Source: Nemertoderma westbladi
Taxonomy: Eukaryota > Xenacoelomorpha > Nemertodermatida > Nemertodermatidae
Reading direction: 5' to 3'
Length of the DNA stretch: 32,365 nucleotides
NCBI GenBank assembly: GCA_032718475.1
Contig: JAUCBJ010002950.1
Coordinates: forward strand, 1-32,365
Part shown: positions 8,329-18,232 of the stretch, piece after piece
Numbering within the stretch: position 1 is the first letter of the stretch
How the letters are laid out: each line of letters starts with the position of its first letter
Program-made: the position numbers and the translations under genes
Notes under the pieces: model-generated
Told to the model about the DNA's origin: nothing
Database searches by the model: none
What the model saw: only the letters and a program-made list of their open reading frames with translations

Positions 8329-10533
8329 TCAGTGGAGCGGTATCACTAGCGATCTTCGTCCTGGAGTAGTGATAATGGAAGCATCGCTTGAAATACGCAA
8401 CGGCCTTACAAGCCGATTCCAGGAGCTATAGTGATGTATCGCTCTCTGTAGGAGAGGTGAGAGTCCCTGCGAAACGTCTGGTGTTCCAGATTTCCAGTCT
8501 CTCTCTCTGATTTCCACAACAGACTTATTTGTGGTGGGGGAGTTTAGATCCACAGCGTCGTCTCCGGAAATATGTAGTACAGACAGATCTATCACGGGTT
8601 TAAATAACTTCGATTTACTCGTCTGGGTTTTAGGTTTGACTTTCTCCGCTCCCTTGGCTTGTCTAATCTCAGCCGTGGTAAGATGAGGAGGCCATTCATC
8701 TTCTTCTTTACTTAGGAAGTCGGGTCCACCTAACCAGTCTGGAGTGTCTACCAGTTCTTGAGGAGTTGCTCCTCTGGAGGCGATGTCGGCTGGATTAATC
8801 GTCCCAGGGCAATGTCTCCATTGATCTACACTAGTGCGACTAAGTATAATGGCTACTCTGTTGGTAACGAAGACGCTGAACTGACAGACTTCATTGGTTA
8901 TATACTCCAAAACGAGTAAAGCATCAGTCCAATAGACAGTTTTCTCCAGTGGATAGTCGATCTGTTCTGTGACGTTCCGGCCGATGGCTGTAGCGTATAG
9001 AGCCGCCTTTAACTCCGCTCGAGGAACTCGTAGTTTGTTGTTTATCAAGGCCTTAGAGGTAACCAAGGCAACTTTAATTCCATCCGGAGTTTCAACTCTC
9101 AGGTAGGCTACTATACCTATTCCCATATCGCTGGCGTCTCCAAACACATGGAGTTGAAAGGAATACGTGGGGAGAACATGACCAAAATATGAACGAGAAA
9201 TCGTAAAGTTCTCGATGGATGGTAGAGAATCTTCCCATTTCATCCACTTCTTTAGTAGTTCTCCCTTAAGTGGATCGTCCCACGAGTGGTTTTCAAGCCA
9301 CATTTGTTGAACTAAACTCCGAGAAACCAATATAACTGGGCTAATAAATCCCAATGGATCGAAATAAGTGCTCAGGATACTTACACAAATCCGTTTAGTT
9401 CGAACTGGATTATCTCGCTGTTTTAGCTGGAAAAACAGGATATCTCTCTCCGTGTCCCATTTCAAACCAAGCGTCTTGGTTTCTGGAAGATCGTCCTTGA
9501 TTAGGTCCAGGTCTTTAACTCCTCGGTCTTCTACCGGGATCGATTCCAGAAACTCACGGGAGTTACTGGTGAATTTAGTTAGTCGAAATCCACCACGTTT
9601 CAAAAACTCTACCGTTCCCTTGGCAACATCAATGGCTTCTTCCACCGATGGGAGGGACTTTAAATTATCGTCCATGTATATATCCCGTTTGATGTTGTCG
9701 ATAACCGCTTTAGAGAAGGCGTCTCGGTTGTCATCAGCAGTGGTGCGCACTACTGAACAGGCATTCGAGGGGCTCGAGATGATTCCGAAAGCCTGGATGG
9801 TCATCCAGTACTCCACAGGTTTTTGGCTGAGGTCTCCTTCAGGCCACCACAGAAATCGCAGGCTGTCTCGATCCCTATCCAGCGCCTTAACTTGTAAGAA
9901 CATGCCTTCTATATCTGAGGCGAAGGCGATCGAATATTGCCGTAATCTTAAGAGTATTCCCAACAAGGATTGGAGTAATTTGGGTCCCGGCAACAACTCC
10001 GAGTTAAGGGATTGGCCCATGTAAAGGGCGGAGCCGTCAAATACTACCCGAACTTCATTGGGTTTACCGGGTTTGGGAACGTAATGATGGGTTAAATAAT
10101 ACGTTATCTTAGTTATGGGTATTTCTTCCGGTACTCGCTCCGCATATCCCTTATCGATGAATTTCTTCAGCTGTGTCTTGTACATCTCTTTAGCTGAAGC
10201 ATTTGCCGTAAGGCGTCGATGTAGTTGCGCGATTCTTTTCTCCGCCAAGGGTCGGTTATTTATAAAATTAGGTTCTCGCTTTCGGAATGGCAGACCAATC
10301 TCATACCTCCCTTGATCACTAAGGAAACGTGTAGTCGTTGCCTGGATCTGCTTGGCTCTTTCCTCCTCGACTGATAGTGCTTTGTCATAGGAATTAGGCT
10401 CTACAGCTTCTTGAGTAAAGAATCGTACGGCGTGTTCGTTGCGAATCTTAGCGTTATGTCGATCTATCACCTCATTTAGCTCATCGTCATAGTTGAGTTG
10501 TCCGCCATGATGGACGAGATGGCAAAGGTGCAC
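8329..10533 (-). pseudogene. BEL/Pao reverse transcriptase and RNase H
   Basis: A frame of 734 codons that copies element RNA into DNA. RT blocks appear in order: VRVVFDGSA (about residue 162), ASDIEGMFLQV, FGIISSPSNA, and the catalytic YMDD (about residue 285). RNase H follows with HVFGDASDMGIG (about 460), RAELKAAL and a WTD block, then the connecting region DWLGGPDFL seen in BEL elements. The frame opens after a TAA at 10660-10662 and shares its frame with protease, so the GTG edge is not a start. The frame changes near 8405, where the last 25 residues stop resembling the family and the integrase frame takes over. Catalytic residues are present. YMDD rather than the commoner YVDD is a minor variant. 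Confidence 0.95.
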
Positions 10534-10833
10534 TTGGTTTCTCCAAGCTTCACTTTCAGTGAGGAGGTCTATCGTATTTTCCTCGTCAAATAGTTGGGTA
10601 ATATCGTCGTTATCTGAGGGGTATGGTGTTCCCTCAGGTGTGATTTCTCCCTCACTGATTTATTCTTCCCATTCACTCACTTGGTGGATTTGTTCAGTGG
10701 GTAATCTTTCCATGAGCGTTCTACGGGAAGGTCCAGTGAAGTACCAACCTACTCTAGTTCTTCCCGCATAGGTTTGCAATGGTTGCGGTCGAGCAGGTCG
10801 TTTCTCTAATGTCTCAAGCGCCTCATGCGCATT

Positions 10834-11466
10834 TTAGCCGATTAATATTTGCACCCCTGGGTAGCCAGTGTTGAATCTAGGGATATTATGTTGCTGGGTA
10901 AAATCTTCTTCATCCCAGTTGTAAGGTTCTACTTGGCTGGTAGCAAAGTTCTTTATCGCCACCATTTTTACTGACCTTATGCTGTGTTCTCCTAGTTCGT
11001 CTTGGGGAGTGGACAACGCGCCTACATAGTAGTCTGTAGCTACTGTAGATTTCCAAACCTGCATAATTCCTGAAAGGTTCAACTTAGTTCGGAACTTGGG
11101 TTGTCCTGCAAAGATGTCTTCAGCTAGTTCTTTATCGATGAAAGTTCCTGTACTGCCGGAGTCCAGGAGTGCGTTGACTATAAAACTCTTACTTAATCCA
11201 TGGACTCTTAGCTGAACTACGGGGAATTCCCGGATTCCAACGTTGGAAGTTGGTGCTTTCCAAGATGGTTGTCGGTCAGGAATAACCGGGTGCGCTTCGT
11301 TATCGGTTTCAGTCTCATACGTAAGCGCTCGATACACCGCGGTGTTTATCAAATAACAGGATTCGTTTTCGTCTGAGAATTTGTCCATATAGAATCCTTC
11401 CATCTCAGAACTTTGGTCAGTGTCGTTCACATCACTGAATTGGACATGTAGTTCGGACTCACTCAC
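10834..11466 (-). pseudogene. BEL/Pao retropepsin-type protease
   Basis: This 210-codon frame would cleave the Gag-Pol precursor. The active-site block is LLDSGSTGTFID near residue 108. The frame ends in VQILIG, the region where BEL proteases have their conserved ILIG block. TAA at 10834-10836 interrupts the frame there, and a second in-frame TAA lies at 10660-10662. Between them the frame reads through family-like sequence (TRVGWYFTGP). The N-terminal 80 residues are acidic linker. The frame is shifted by one base from the zinc-knuckle frame, with an overlap of only a few bases at 11463-11466. No ATG starts it, so expression would need recoding or an intact relative. Confidence 0.85.
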
Positions 11467-11618
11467 TTACTCGGGCTGTTTCTTTCAAATTCGGTGTGCA
11501 ACAAGATATGATGTTTCGCGCCGCACTTAGCACACCTCGCATCGGAGTAACAGGTACGCCGTTGGTGTCCTTGTCTGAGACAATTATAACACAACCGCTT
11601 ATCCCACATGACATCACG
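11463..11618 (-). pseudogene. CCHC zinc-knuckle region between Gag and protease
   Basis: Read in the same frame as Gag immediately after its TGA (11619-11621), this 51-codon stretch contains CYNCLRQGHQRRTC, a CCHC knuckle, followed by CAKCGAKHHILLH, a second Cys/His cluster of BEL type. These bind RNA during packaging. The stop at 11463-11465 ends the frame just as the protease frame begins. Family-like sequence on both sides of the TGA shows that Gag and the knuckle belong to one reading unit. Confidence 0.85.
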
Positions 11619-14600
11619 TCAATCTTTTAGGGATTTCTTTAAGAATTCATCACACACACTTAAACGGTGGGGCCTGTCGCACAATGCACATTTTGGTTTG
11701 ATGTTACGTACTTTACCTTGGGTAATGTTGTGCACACTCGTTCTTTCCTCGGGCTTTCTTCCATGAACTCTCTTAGGAGACGTAGGAGGAGTTTTTGTTA
11801 CCTGTTCTCTCCTGTCACTGGTTCGAGACTTAAATTTACTTACGTCTTTAGGTGCTTTGTTGACATAGTAAGATCTTTCGGTGTCTTTCCCGTTGTTCTC
11901 CTCTTGAGAGGTCTGGCTTTCGCTGTCGTCTGTATAACACACTGGTGTTACCTTTCTCCTAGAAACGGGTTTTTCACTTACCTTATTTTCCGGTGTCTTC
12001 TCTCTGGACTGCTTTAGGAGCTGTAATTTTACCTCTCCATCTAAGAATGACATGAGGTCAGCCATGGTAGGGTCTCTTCGTTGTTGTTCCATCATATATA
12101 GAACTCTTTTGTCCCAACGAGTACCTACTCCACCCTTTGGCAAGGTAGATGCTACAGCTCCAATAACCATAGAACTCTGATACTCATGAGACTTACCTAG
12201 CCAATCTAATTGTCTACAAATCTCCTGGATCTCATCGGAAAATTCTATAATCCCGCTGCTAAGAAACTTTCGTGGCGCTACCAATTTCGGTAACAAGTAC
12301 CTAGCTATGTTATTCCTATTACCATACCTGATGTTTAGTGTATCCCAGACTTGTCTTAATCCATCTGGATGTCCAATAAACTTTAACGCCATTAACTTGG
12401 GAGATCCTTCCAAGCACTCGATGAGGAATCTAAGTTTCTCTCCGTTAGATAGCACAGAGTTCTGTATGTTATCTTTATAATATTCATTAAAAGGTAACCA
12501 TTTCATCTCATCTCCATTGAACTTGACGATCTCTCCCACCGTTACCGCTTGACGGGCTTCGGTTCTAGCCATTTGACGCGTAAAACTTTCTTGGGCCATC
12601 GTATTATTTAATATCGAGTTATCAGTATATAAATTTCTAGGATTATGATCAGGTCTATATGGAATATCATTATCAACAGGTTTATCATTACCCTTAATAG
12701 GGTTTACTATAGGAGTTTCTACTTCACTAGCAGTATAGATGTGTGTAGGCTCCACACCTTGCGCATGAAATACTTCAGACCTAACAGGTTGACACATTGT
12801 TACAGGGGGTGGTGTTATACCCCTTTGTATATTTACTAATTTATCGCGTTCTAATGCGATACTCTGCTGCACTTCTTGCAGTTCTAACCTACCCTCTCTT
12901 ACTGTTCCCTTTAACTGCTGCACAGTCCCTTCCATTTCTCGGACGTGCTGGGAGGAACGTAGGCGCTGTTCCTCCAATTGCCCAAGCTGGAGATCCATCC
13001 CCCGCCGTCCCTCATCCACCCACTCGACCGCCGAAGCGGGAGCTGCCAATATAGTAGCGGGTAGACGAGGGACGACGGGCGATAAATCGTTGATGTCTCG
13101 CTCGGCGTCCAAGACTGGGACTGTTTCTGTGGCTATTCTATTGGGCACAGGTAATTTAGTACTGTGCAAAGGGAATTTAGAGTTAGGTTCTGGAAGTACA
13201 GGTGTCTCTATCACCGAAGGGGTGGCTTCGAGAACAGGCCTAATTATTTCAGGCTCATCTACTATAGTAGGGAGTCTTTCTACTCTAATAATTTGGTCTG
13301 TGGGTTCTGTACTACCTAAGTCTGCACTAGCTAGTTGTCTTCTCACAGCTGGGGGCAAATTAGGCAATTTCTGATGGTGAGGTGTTCTTCTACGTCTGCT
13401 GGAACGAGATCTATTTCCTCCGCCTTCAGGATCTGTTGTATCGCCTTCATCAGATGATGTAAATCCCTGTCTCTTGGGAGTAGATCGACTTATCATCTGC
13501 ATCTGCTTATCTGTTCTTTGTTTATTGAAGTAGTCTTGCTTCTCTTGAAGATTTTCCAACTCTAGTTGGACTGTCTCTTCAGATGCCCTCCGTTCTGCTG
13601 CTGCCACTGCCTCTGCCGCCTTTCTTTCCGCTTCTGCCGCTGCTACCTTTCTTTCCGCTTCGGCCTCTGCCGCTGCCATTTTTCTTTCCGCTTCTGCCGC
13701 CTTTCTTTCCGCTTCTGCCGCTGCAGCTGCCGCTTTTCTTTCAGCTTCTGCCGCTTTTCTTTCCGCTTCTGCCGCTGCAGCTGCCGCTTTTCTTTCAGCC
13801 TCTGCCGCTGCAGCTGCCGCTGCCGCTTTTCTTTCAACTTCTGCTGCGGCCGCTGCTGCTGCCTTTCTGTCTTCTATCCGTTTTTTCTTTAATTGTTCTT
13901 CCTGTTCCCTAGCGATGAGGATACTTTCATCAAATTTAGCTTGTTCTACGGCTAACATTTCTGCATCTAATGCGTCTAACACAAATTTAGCTCCCTCACT
14001 AGAAGGATGAAGTCCAGATAGTCGTCTCCTTAGCTCTTCGTCGCCTATAAATCGTTGATAGTCCGACAGATAGATGTCAATGGCGTCCTTCTTCTGAGGT
14101 TTCTCTAATGTAACCTCGCTTTCCACCTGAGAAAAGGTAGCGTCTGTTGATTCTCCGTGGGTCGAGCGCTCAGTTAGCTGAAATTTCCATTGGGTCGTTC
14201 CTTGAACTTTGAGACTCACCCGTTGGAACCAAGTCTTTACGGCAACTTGCAACGACGTGTCTTGGCTTCTTTTCGAAGCTTCCTCAAAGGCCGATAGGAT
14301 TAGTCTGATTCTTAGGATACGTTCTCGAACTTGATAAAGCAGCTCTCCCTGCTCTTGGGGTCCTTGGGGTTGTTGAAACAGTTGTTCCTCTAATCGCTCC
14401 AAAGAGCTGAAGAACCCCTGTACATATCCTGCTGCCGACCTCTTCCACACAGCTGGATCTCTAGTGCCCTTCACCACTCCCATCCTGTATAAGTCCTCCC
14501 AGGCAGCTTCCGATAATTTAAACGGGAGTCCGGGTCCGGGGAAGTTCCATTGCGTCTCGACAATAGACTTCAGTTCCTCCATTGTGTATCCCGCATAACT

Positions 14601-15041
14601 GTCCTTGGTCGATCGCTTACTTCTCGCCCAATCGATTTGATGTTCCTCCACCGCAATCAATACTCTAGTGAGTACGGCTTCAGGAAGAATGAGAAGTGGA
14701 TCCGAATAAACTACTTCTGCTATCTTTGCTCCGCGCTCGGGTGTCAACTCTACAGTATCGGAACTACTGGAGCTATCGGGCCGCTGAGAAATAAGTTCTC
14801 GGCTCGGGTGTTGCTGCTGTTTAACAGCTGCCTCTTGGTCCCGCTTGACTTGAGCCCGAGTGCCTATGATAGACCTACGGTGCTTTACTAGCCTAGGGTC
14901 TGATACTACTACTGAAGGGATGACTTTTCTTACAGTAGGAGGGGACTTGAACTTTGGTCTCAAATGTTCGGTACTCCTGTCGGAGTCGCAGAAGGTTGTT
15001 TCTAGGAGACTATCTGACAGAGTTTGCTTTGTGTAAGCCAT
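11619..15041 (-). CDS. BEL/Pao Gag with a very long N-terminal extension
   Basis: An open frame of 1,140 codons starts at an ATG in good context (A at -3, G at +4). The recognisable BEL Gag core (DUF1759-like) begins near residue 836 with VKFNGDEMKWLPF and runs to about 985, followed by a basic, Ser/Thr-rich linker and CALCDRPHRLSVC near 1120. Before it lie about 830 residues absent from ordinary BEL Gags. Residues 40-130 are polar. Residues 130-300 are a Leu/Trp-containing helical region. Residues 374-494 are an Ala/Glu/Arg/Lys repeat (AAEAERKAA units), a likely single helix or coiled coil. Residues 500-790 are a Pro/Ser-rich stretch with another heptad-like part (LEEQRLRSSQHVREME). The protein should form the virus-like particle. 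The TGA at its end precedes the knuckle in frame. The long intact frame contrasts with the broken pol. Confidence 0.9.
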   Translation of the reverse strand: MAYTKQTLSDSLLETTFCDSDRSTEHLRPKFKSPPTVRKVIPSVVVSDPRLVKHRRSIIGTRAQVKRDQEAAVKQQQHPSRELISQRPDSSSSSDTVELTPERGAKIAEVVYSDPLLILPEAVLTRVLIAVEEHQIDWARSKRSTKDSYAGYTMEELKSIVETQWNFPGPGLPFKLSEAAWEDLYRMGVVKGTRDPAVWKRSAAGYVQGFFSSLERLEEQLFQQPQGPQEQGELLYQVRERILRIRLILSAFEEASKRSQDTSLQVAVKTWFQRVSLKVQGTTQWKFQLTERSTHGESTDATFSQVESEVTLEKPQKKDAIDIYLSDYQRFIGDEELRRRLSGLHPSSEGAKFVLDALDAEMLAVEQAKFDESILIAREQEEQLKKKRIEDRKAAAAAAAEVERKAAAAAAAAEAERKAAAAAAEAERKAAEAERKAAAAAAEAERKAAEAERKMAAAEAEAERKVAAAEAERKAAEAVAAAERRASEETVQLELENLQEKQDYFNKQRTDKQMQMISRSTPKRQGFTSSDEGDTTDPEGGGNRSRSSRRRRTPHHQKLPNLPPAVRRQLASADLGSTEPTDQIIRVERLPTIVDEPEIIRPVLEATPSVIETPVLPEPNSKFPLHSTKLPVPNRIATETVPVLDAERDINDLSPVVPRLPATILAAPASAVEWVDEGRRGMDLQLGQLEEQRLRSSQHVREMEGTVQQLKGTVREGRLELQEVQQSIALERDKLVNIQRGITPPPVTMCQPVRSEVFHAQGVEPTHIYTASEVETPIVNPIKGNDKPVDNDIPYRPDHNPRNLYTDNSILNNTMAQESFTRQMARTEARQAVTVGEIVKFNGDEMKWLPFNEYYKDNIQNSVLSNGEKLRFLIECLEGSPKLMALKFIGHPDGLRQVWDTLNIRYGNRNNIARYLLPKLVAPRKFLSSGIIEFSDEIQEICRQLDWLGKSHEYQSSMVIGAVASTLPKGGVGTRWDKRVLYMMEQQRRDPTMADLMSFLDGEVKLQLLKQSREKTPENKVSEKPVSRRKVTPVCYTDDSESQTSQEENNGKDTERSYYVNKAPKDVSKFKSRTSDRREQVTKTPPTSPKRVHGRKPEERTSVHNITQGKVRNIKPKCALCDRPHRLSVCDEFLKKSLKD
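13560..13920 (-). repeat. Coding microrepeat for the Gag Ala/Glu/Arg/Lys helix
   Basis: Imperfect units of about 15-27 bp encode AEAERKA-type repeats at Gag residues 374-494. Length is a multiple of three throughout, so the frame is kept. The opposite strand yields Cys/Phe-rich and Pro/Leu-rich frames that are artefacts of the repeat. Confidence 0.8.
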
Positions 15042-16947
15042 GTTTGATTGTACAGTTGAATGCCTACTACTATAACAACAGTTAAAGCAAATCTAGTAAT
15101 TCAGTATCAACTGTTAGCCTAGTAATTAATTACCGATATCATTACTCAATGTAACGTGATATATATATAATATATTAGAATACCGGTATACACTTATAGT
15201 ATATATATAAGTATTATTACAGACTAGGGTTTGTCACAGAATACCGGTATATAATTTCAGCATAAATATATATAAATATATAATAAGCCTACCGTGAATA
15301 CCGGTATGCAGCTCACACTTATAGTATATATAAGTATAATTATAGACTAGAATTAATTACAGAATACTGGTATATAATTTCAGCATAAATTTATATAAAT
15401 AAATATAATAAGCCTACTATAAATACCGGTAATGTCAATTATTTTAGAATAACTGAATTTCTGAATTTTAGGATTACTTTCCTTTACTTTATTACTGTTA
15501 TTAAGCAGTAGACCAACTGATATTAAGACCTAATTGATGTATGACAGGCCTACTATTTTATAAATCGGTTTGATTTGATTTATAATATATATATACCCTT
15601 ATAATGGGTTTTTGACAATATTTGAAATAAATGTTATTATTTCTGGTAAGGAGTCACTACACAGAAGCTGTACGCTCTCAGTGAAGTGCTACTTGTTGGA
15701 CACTAAAACAAATAATTCTACTTGACTAAGTTACTTATTACTACAAATTACGTACAATTACTGGGTGAGATTACAATCTCTAAATAAACACAAAAATTAC
15801 ACGTACAAATTTTAGGGTAATCTTACAGGAAATCTACAAACCAGCCTAACAAGGGTTAGAATTTCTGGTTATTACAAACGGAAAGGAAACTACGGTATTT
15901 GAAAATAATTAAGCAGTAGTAAATAAATTGCGTTGTCCAGATAAGAAAATACCACCGTCTGACGACTTATAGTCTTTAGCTGTACAGCTCTATAAGTACT
16001 ACGTTATGTACCCGGAGTGTTCTTACCTAGAAGTTAATTACCGCAGCCAACCAGAGCTAACGTGCCTATTAACCACTTTACAACACAAATATACCGCCTA
16101 CACACTAATTACCTTCGGAAAGTATTGTACACTAAACCCTAAATTAGGTACAAGTACTTATACAACAAATAACCAGCAGTTAAAAATACTTGTACAGCCA
16201 AAAGAACCACGGTATCTGCTGGAGTGACTAGAGCATAAAATCACCAGTCTTCACCTACGCCAAGCAGCCCTGATGTAGTACCGGGGTTAATTTAACTATA
16301 ACGGTATGTATAACAAGCACAATTACTGTAGGAATAAACTTGGGGAGTTATGTATGTTGCGAATACTCGCATATACTCTGAATAATAAATATTACGCTAC
16401 CCGTGCAGACTACACAAACAAAATACAAACCAAACGCTGGCAGACTACTATCAAGCCTAAATAAACTACAGTATATGCAGACTCCGAAATGGTTAGTTAG
16501 TATGCGTTCTAACTGAGTAGTATGACTTATTCTTTCGGGGGGGATTTACCTTACAGCACTGGATGCCCCCACCTTCCTAACTAGTACTTTATCGGACATA
16601 CACTCTACACACACTGCAATCTCTTCAGACTTAACGACAGTCAGACAACAATCCAGCCTACAAATTATTTATACAATCTGAGCAGGCTTACACGCCTTCT
16701 GCTCAATATTACACTTACAAATAAATAAAACTGACAGAAATAAGTAAAATCCCAATAAAAAACCAGGGCTGCAGTCCCTGATTAAATTTCAAGACCTACC
16801 GGTATATAATTATCAAAATCGAATAATACTGCTGTACCTGTAAGTACCGGTTCGGGTAGTCGGGCAGTCAGGCCTACAGCTTACCGGTCGACCGGTACGT
16901 TTGACTTTATTGCCTACGGTGTAATAAAGAATCTGAAAATCTATTAT
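15042..16947 (-). other. BEL element 5' leader, 1.9 kb
   Basis: Between the 5' LTR and the Gag ATG there is AT-rich sequence with no convincing frame. It is long for a BEL leader. It contains a 125-bp tandem duplication (15191-15430) and, on the minus strand, AAGGTAAAT at 16544-16552, close to a 5' splice-site consensus. Next to the LTR the minus strand reads ATAATAGATTTTCAG, with no TGG-type primer-binding site. Confidence 0.7.
15191..15430 (-). repeat. 125-bp tandem duplication rich in TACCGGTA in the leader
   Basis: CACTTATAGT starts each copy (15191 and 15316). Both contain a TATATAA-rich hairpin arm, ATAATTTCAGCATAAAT and AATAAGCCTAC, and the ends carry AATACCGGTA palindromes. The copies differ at several sites, so the duplication is not recent. 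Confidence 0.7.
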
Positions 16948-18192
16948 TGTTCGCGCTTTCAGACCTTTAGCAGTTTAACCTGCCAATTTTAGGTGTCCTC
17001 TTGTTTATAAATCGACTTTAGCCTATAACAATTATTTAATGCACATGAAGTAACATTAGCCGAAGCCAGTCTATGCGCGATCATTCACCCACAGTTAAGG
17101 GAGACTGGATTCGGATGCTTTGACCTTATTGCGTTGCAGACCTACTGTATTATCCGATTGATTGTTACTATATAATCTCTGACAATATTATTCACTTTCG
17201 GGGAAATATTAACAGTTCCTTTAGGACGTGGCGCTTTAAGTATAAAACAGAGTCATGACTTATACTAAACACAACGAGATGGCTACTGATTTTCGTAAAT
17301 AGTGTATTCTTTAGGAGATGCTTTATTATCTGTCACACTGCTGCATACGATTTCACACTGCTGCACACTGATCTGCCGACCGTCACTGAATTTGATCATA
17401 TATAAGGAGGATAGCAACTGACACATGTAGGGATTATGAAATAGCATTTAATGCACACTAAAACCTCTGTAATGTAAGTCGCAATTGCTACCGGTAACCG
17501 GTCCCTCTAACCTTTAGTCATCAAGAAGATTGGGGGTTTTATGATTATTTATCGATATTCTCCAAATATAACAACATATCCATCAACATATAACCATTAA
17601 TAACAGACAGTAAACAGAAGTACAATAATGCGGTGATATTCAGCCAGTATCGGTAATACCGGTACCGCAGGTGCCAAGTGACCAGTTGTTATGGTTAGTT
17701 GCACAGTGCAGCAGGGCCAGGTGTTATTCAGTCAGTCCAGTTGACAGGTGATGCAGTTGATGGCCAGATAATAGATTTACGTTCTTGTAATCAAAGCCGT
17801 CTAATGTTGGCCAAAGTCTGAAACTTCTAACACAGAAGTACAGAATAATTTCCAAGCAGTTGTTCTCGCTCAGAAAGGTAAACAAAGACCGTAATGCATT
17901 GCGCGATTTCCTGTAGGTTTCTGTGCAATATAAAATGAAAATCGCTCTGATTGGCCGAGCGAGCCTGAACAAAGAAAGTTCCACATCGACAGCAAATCAG
18001 CTGACAGATTTCGTCATCTGAACTACACTCTATTTAGAGTATTTGGCGTATTGCGGCATAAAATGGCTTGTTATGTCCGCTAAAACACCTACAAGGTACA
18101 TTGCGGAGAAAATGGCTTGTTATGTCCGCTAAAACAACTAAACAGTTCTTTGCGGAGAAAAATGACTGGTTATATCCGCAAAAGCTTTTACA
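16948..18192 (-). repeat. 5' LTR of the BEL/Pao element
   Basis: This 1,245-bp partner of 2252-3504 should carry the promoter that transcribes the element toward lower coordinates. The U3 repeat is at 18050-18183. The only clear length difference from the 3' LTR is 8 bp near 17699-17706. I could not fix a TATA box or transcription start. Confidence 0.95.
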
Positions 18193-18232
18193 ATAGTTGA
18201 TTACTGCTTGATAAAGGCCTGTTGGCTGAAAT
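18193..18232 (+). repeat. Right target duplication ATAGT plus an inverted hammerhead-like unit
   Basis: ATAGT (18193-18197) completes the target duplication. It is followed by TGATTACTGCTTGATAAAGG and the same GCC-TGTT-GGC hairpin and GAAA as the minus-strand units at 2136-2194, now on the plus strand. Removing the BEL element would leave these units inverted with about 55 bp between them. Confidence 0.7.

Larger units (their letters stand above)
2252..18192 (-). mobile_element. Complete BEL/Pao LTR retrotransposon, 15.9 kb, minus strand
   Basis: Two long direct repeats (2252-3504 and 16948-18192) both start TG, end CA and are flanked by ATAGT. Between them, on the minus strand, lie a BEL-type Gag domain with zinc knuckle, an LLDSGST protease, an RT with YMDD, an RNase H and an H2C2/DDE integrase, in the order PR-RT-RH-IN. 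The RT and RNase H wording (FDGSA, ASDIEGMF, HVFGDASD, RAELKAAL) and the integrase end (WWGGSWER) identify BEL/Pao rather than Gypsy or Copia. At 15.9 kb it is about twice the size of a typical BEL element. The excess comes from a 1.9 kb leader, a long Gag N-terminus, a 1.75 kb noncoding stretch and extra 3' ORFs. No conventional tRNA primer site starting TGG is visible next to the 5' LTR. Confidence 0.95.

Noticed and set aside
9368-10024. 218-codon plus-strand frame
   Set aside because: Antisense to the RT domain, with no features of its own.
13566-13912. Plus-strand Cys/Phe-rich and Pro/Leu-rich frames
   Set aside because: They are the complement of the Gag Ala/Glu/Arg/Lys repeat; strand and frame follow from the long Gag ORF.
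16006-16227. 73-codon plus-strand frame in the leader
   Set aside because: Opposite to element transcription and without recognisable features.
16900-16947. tRNA primer-binding site
   Set aside because: No TGG or other obvious tRNA 3'-end complement follows the 5' LTR; priming mode left open.
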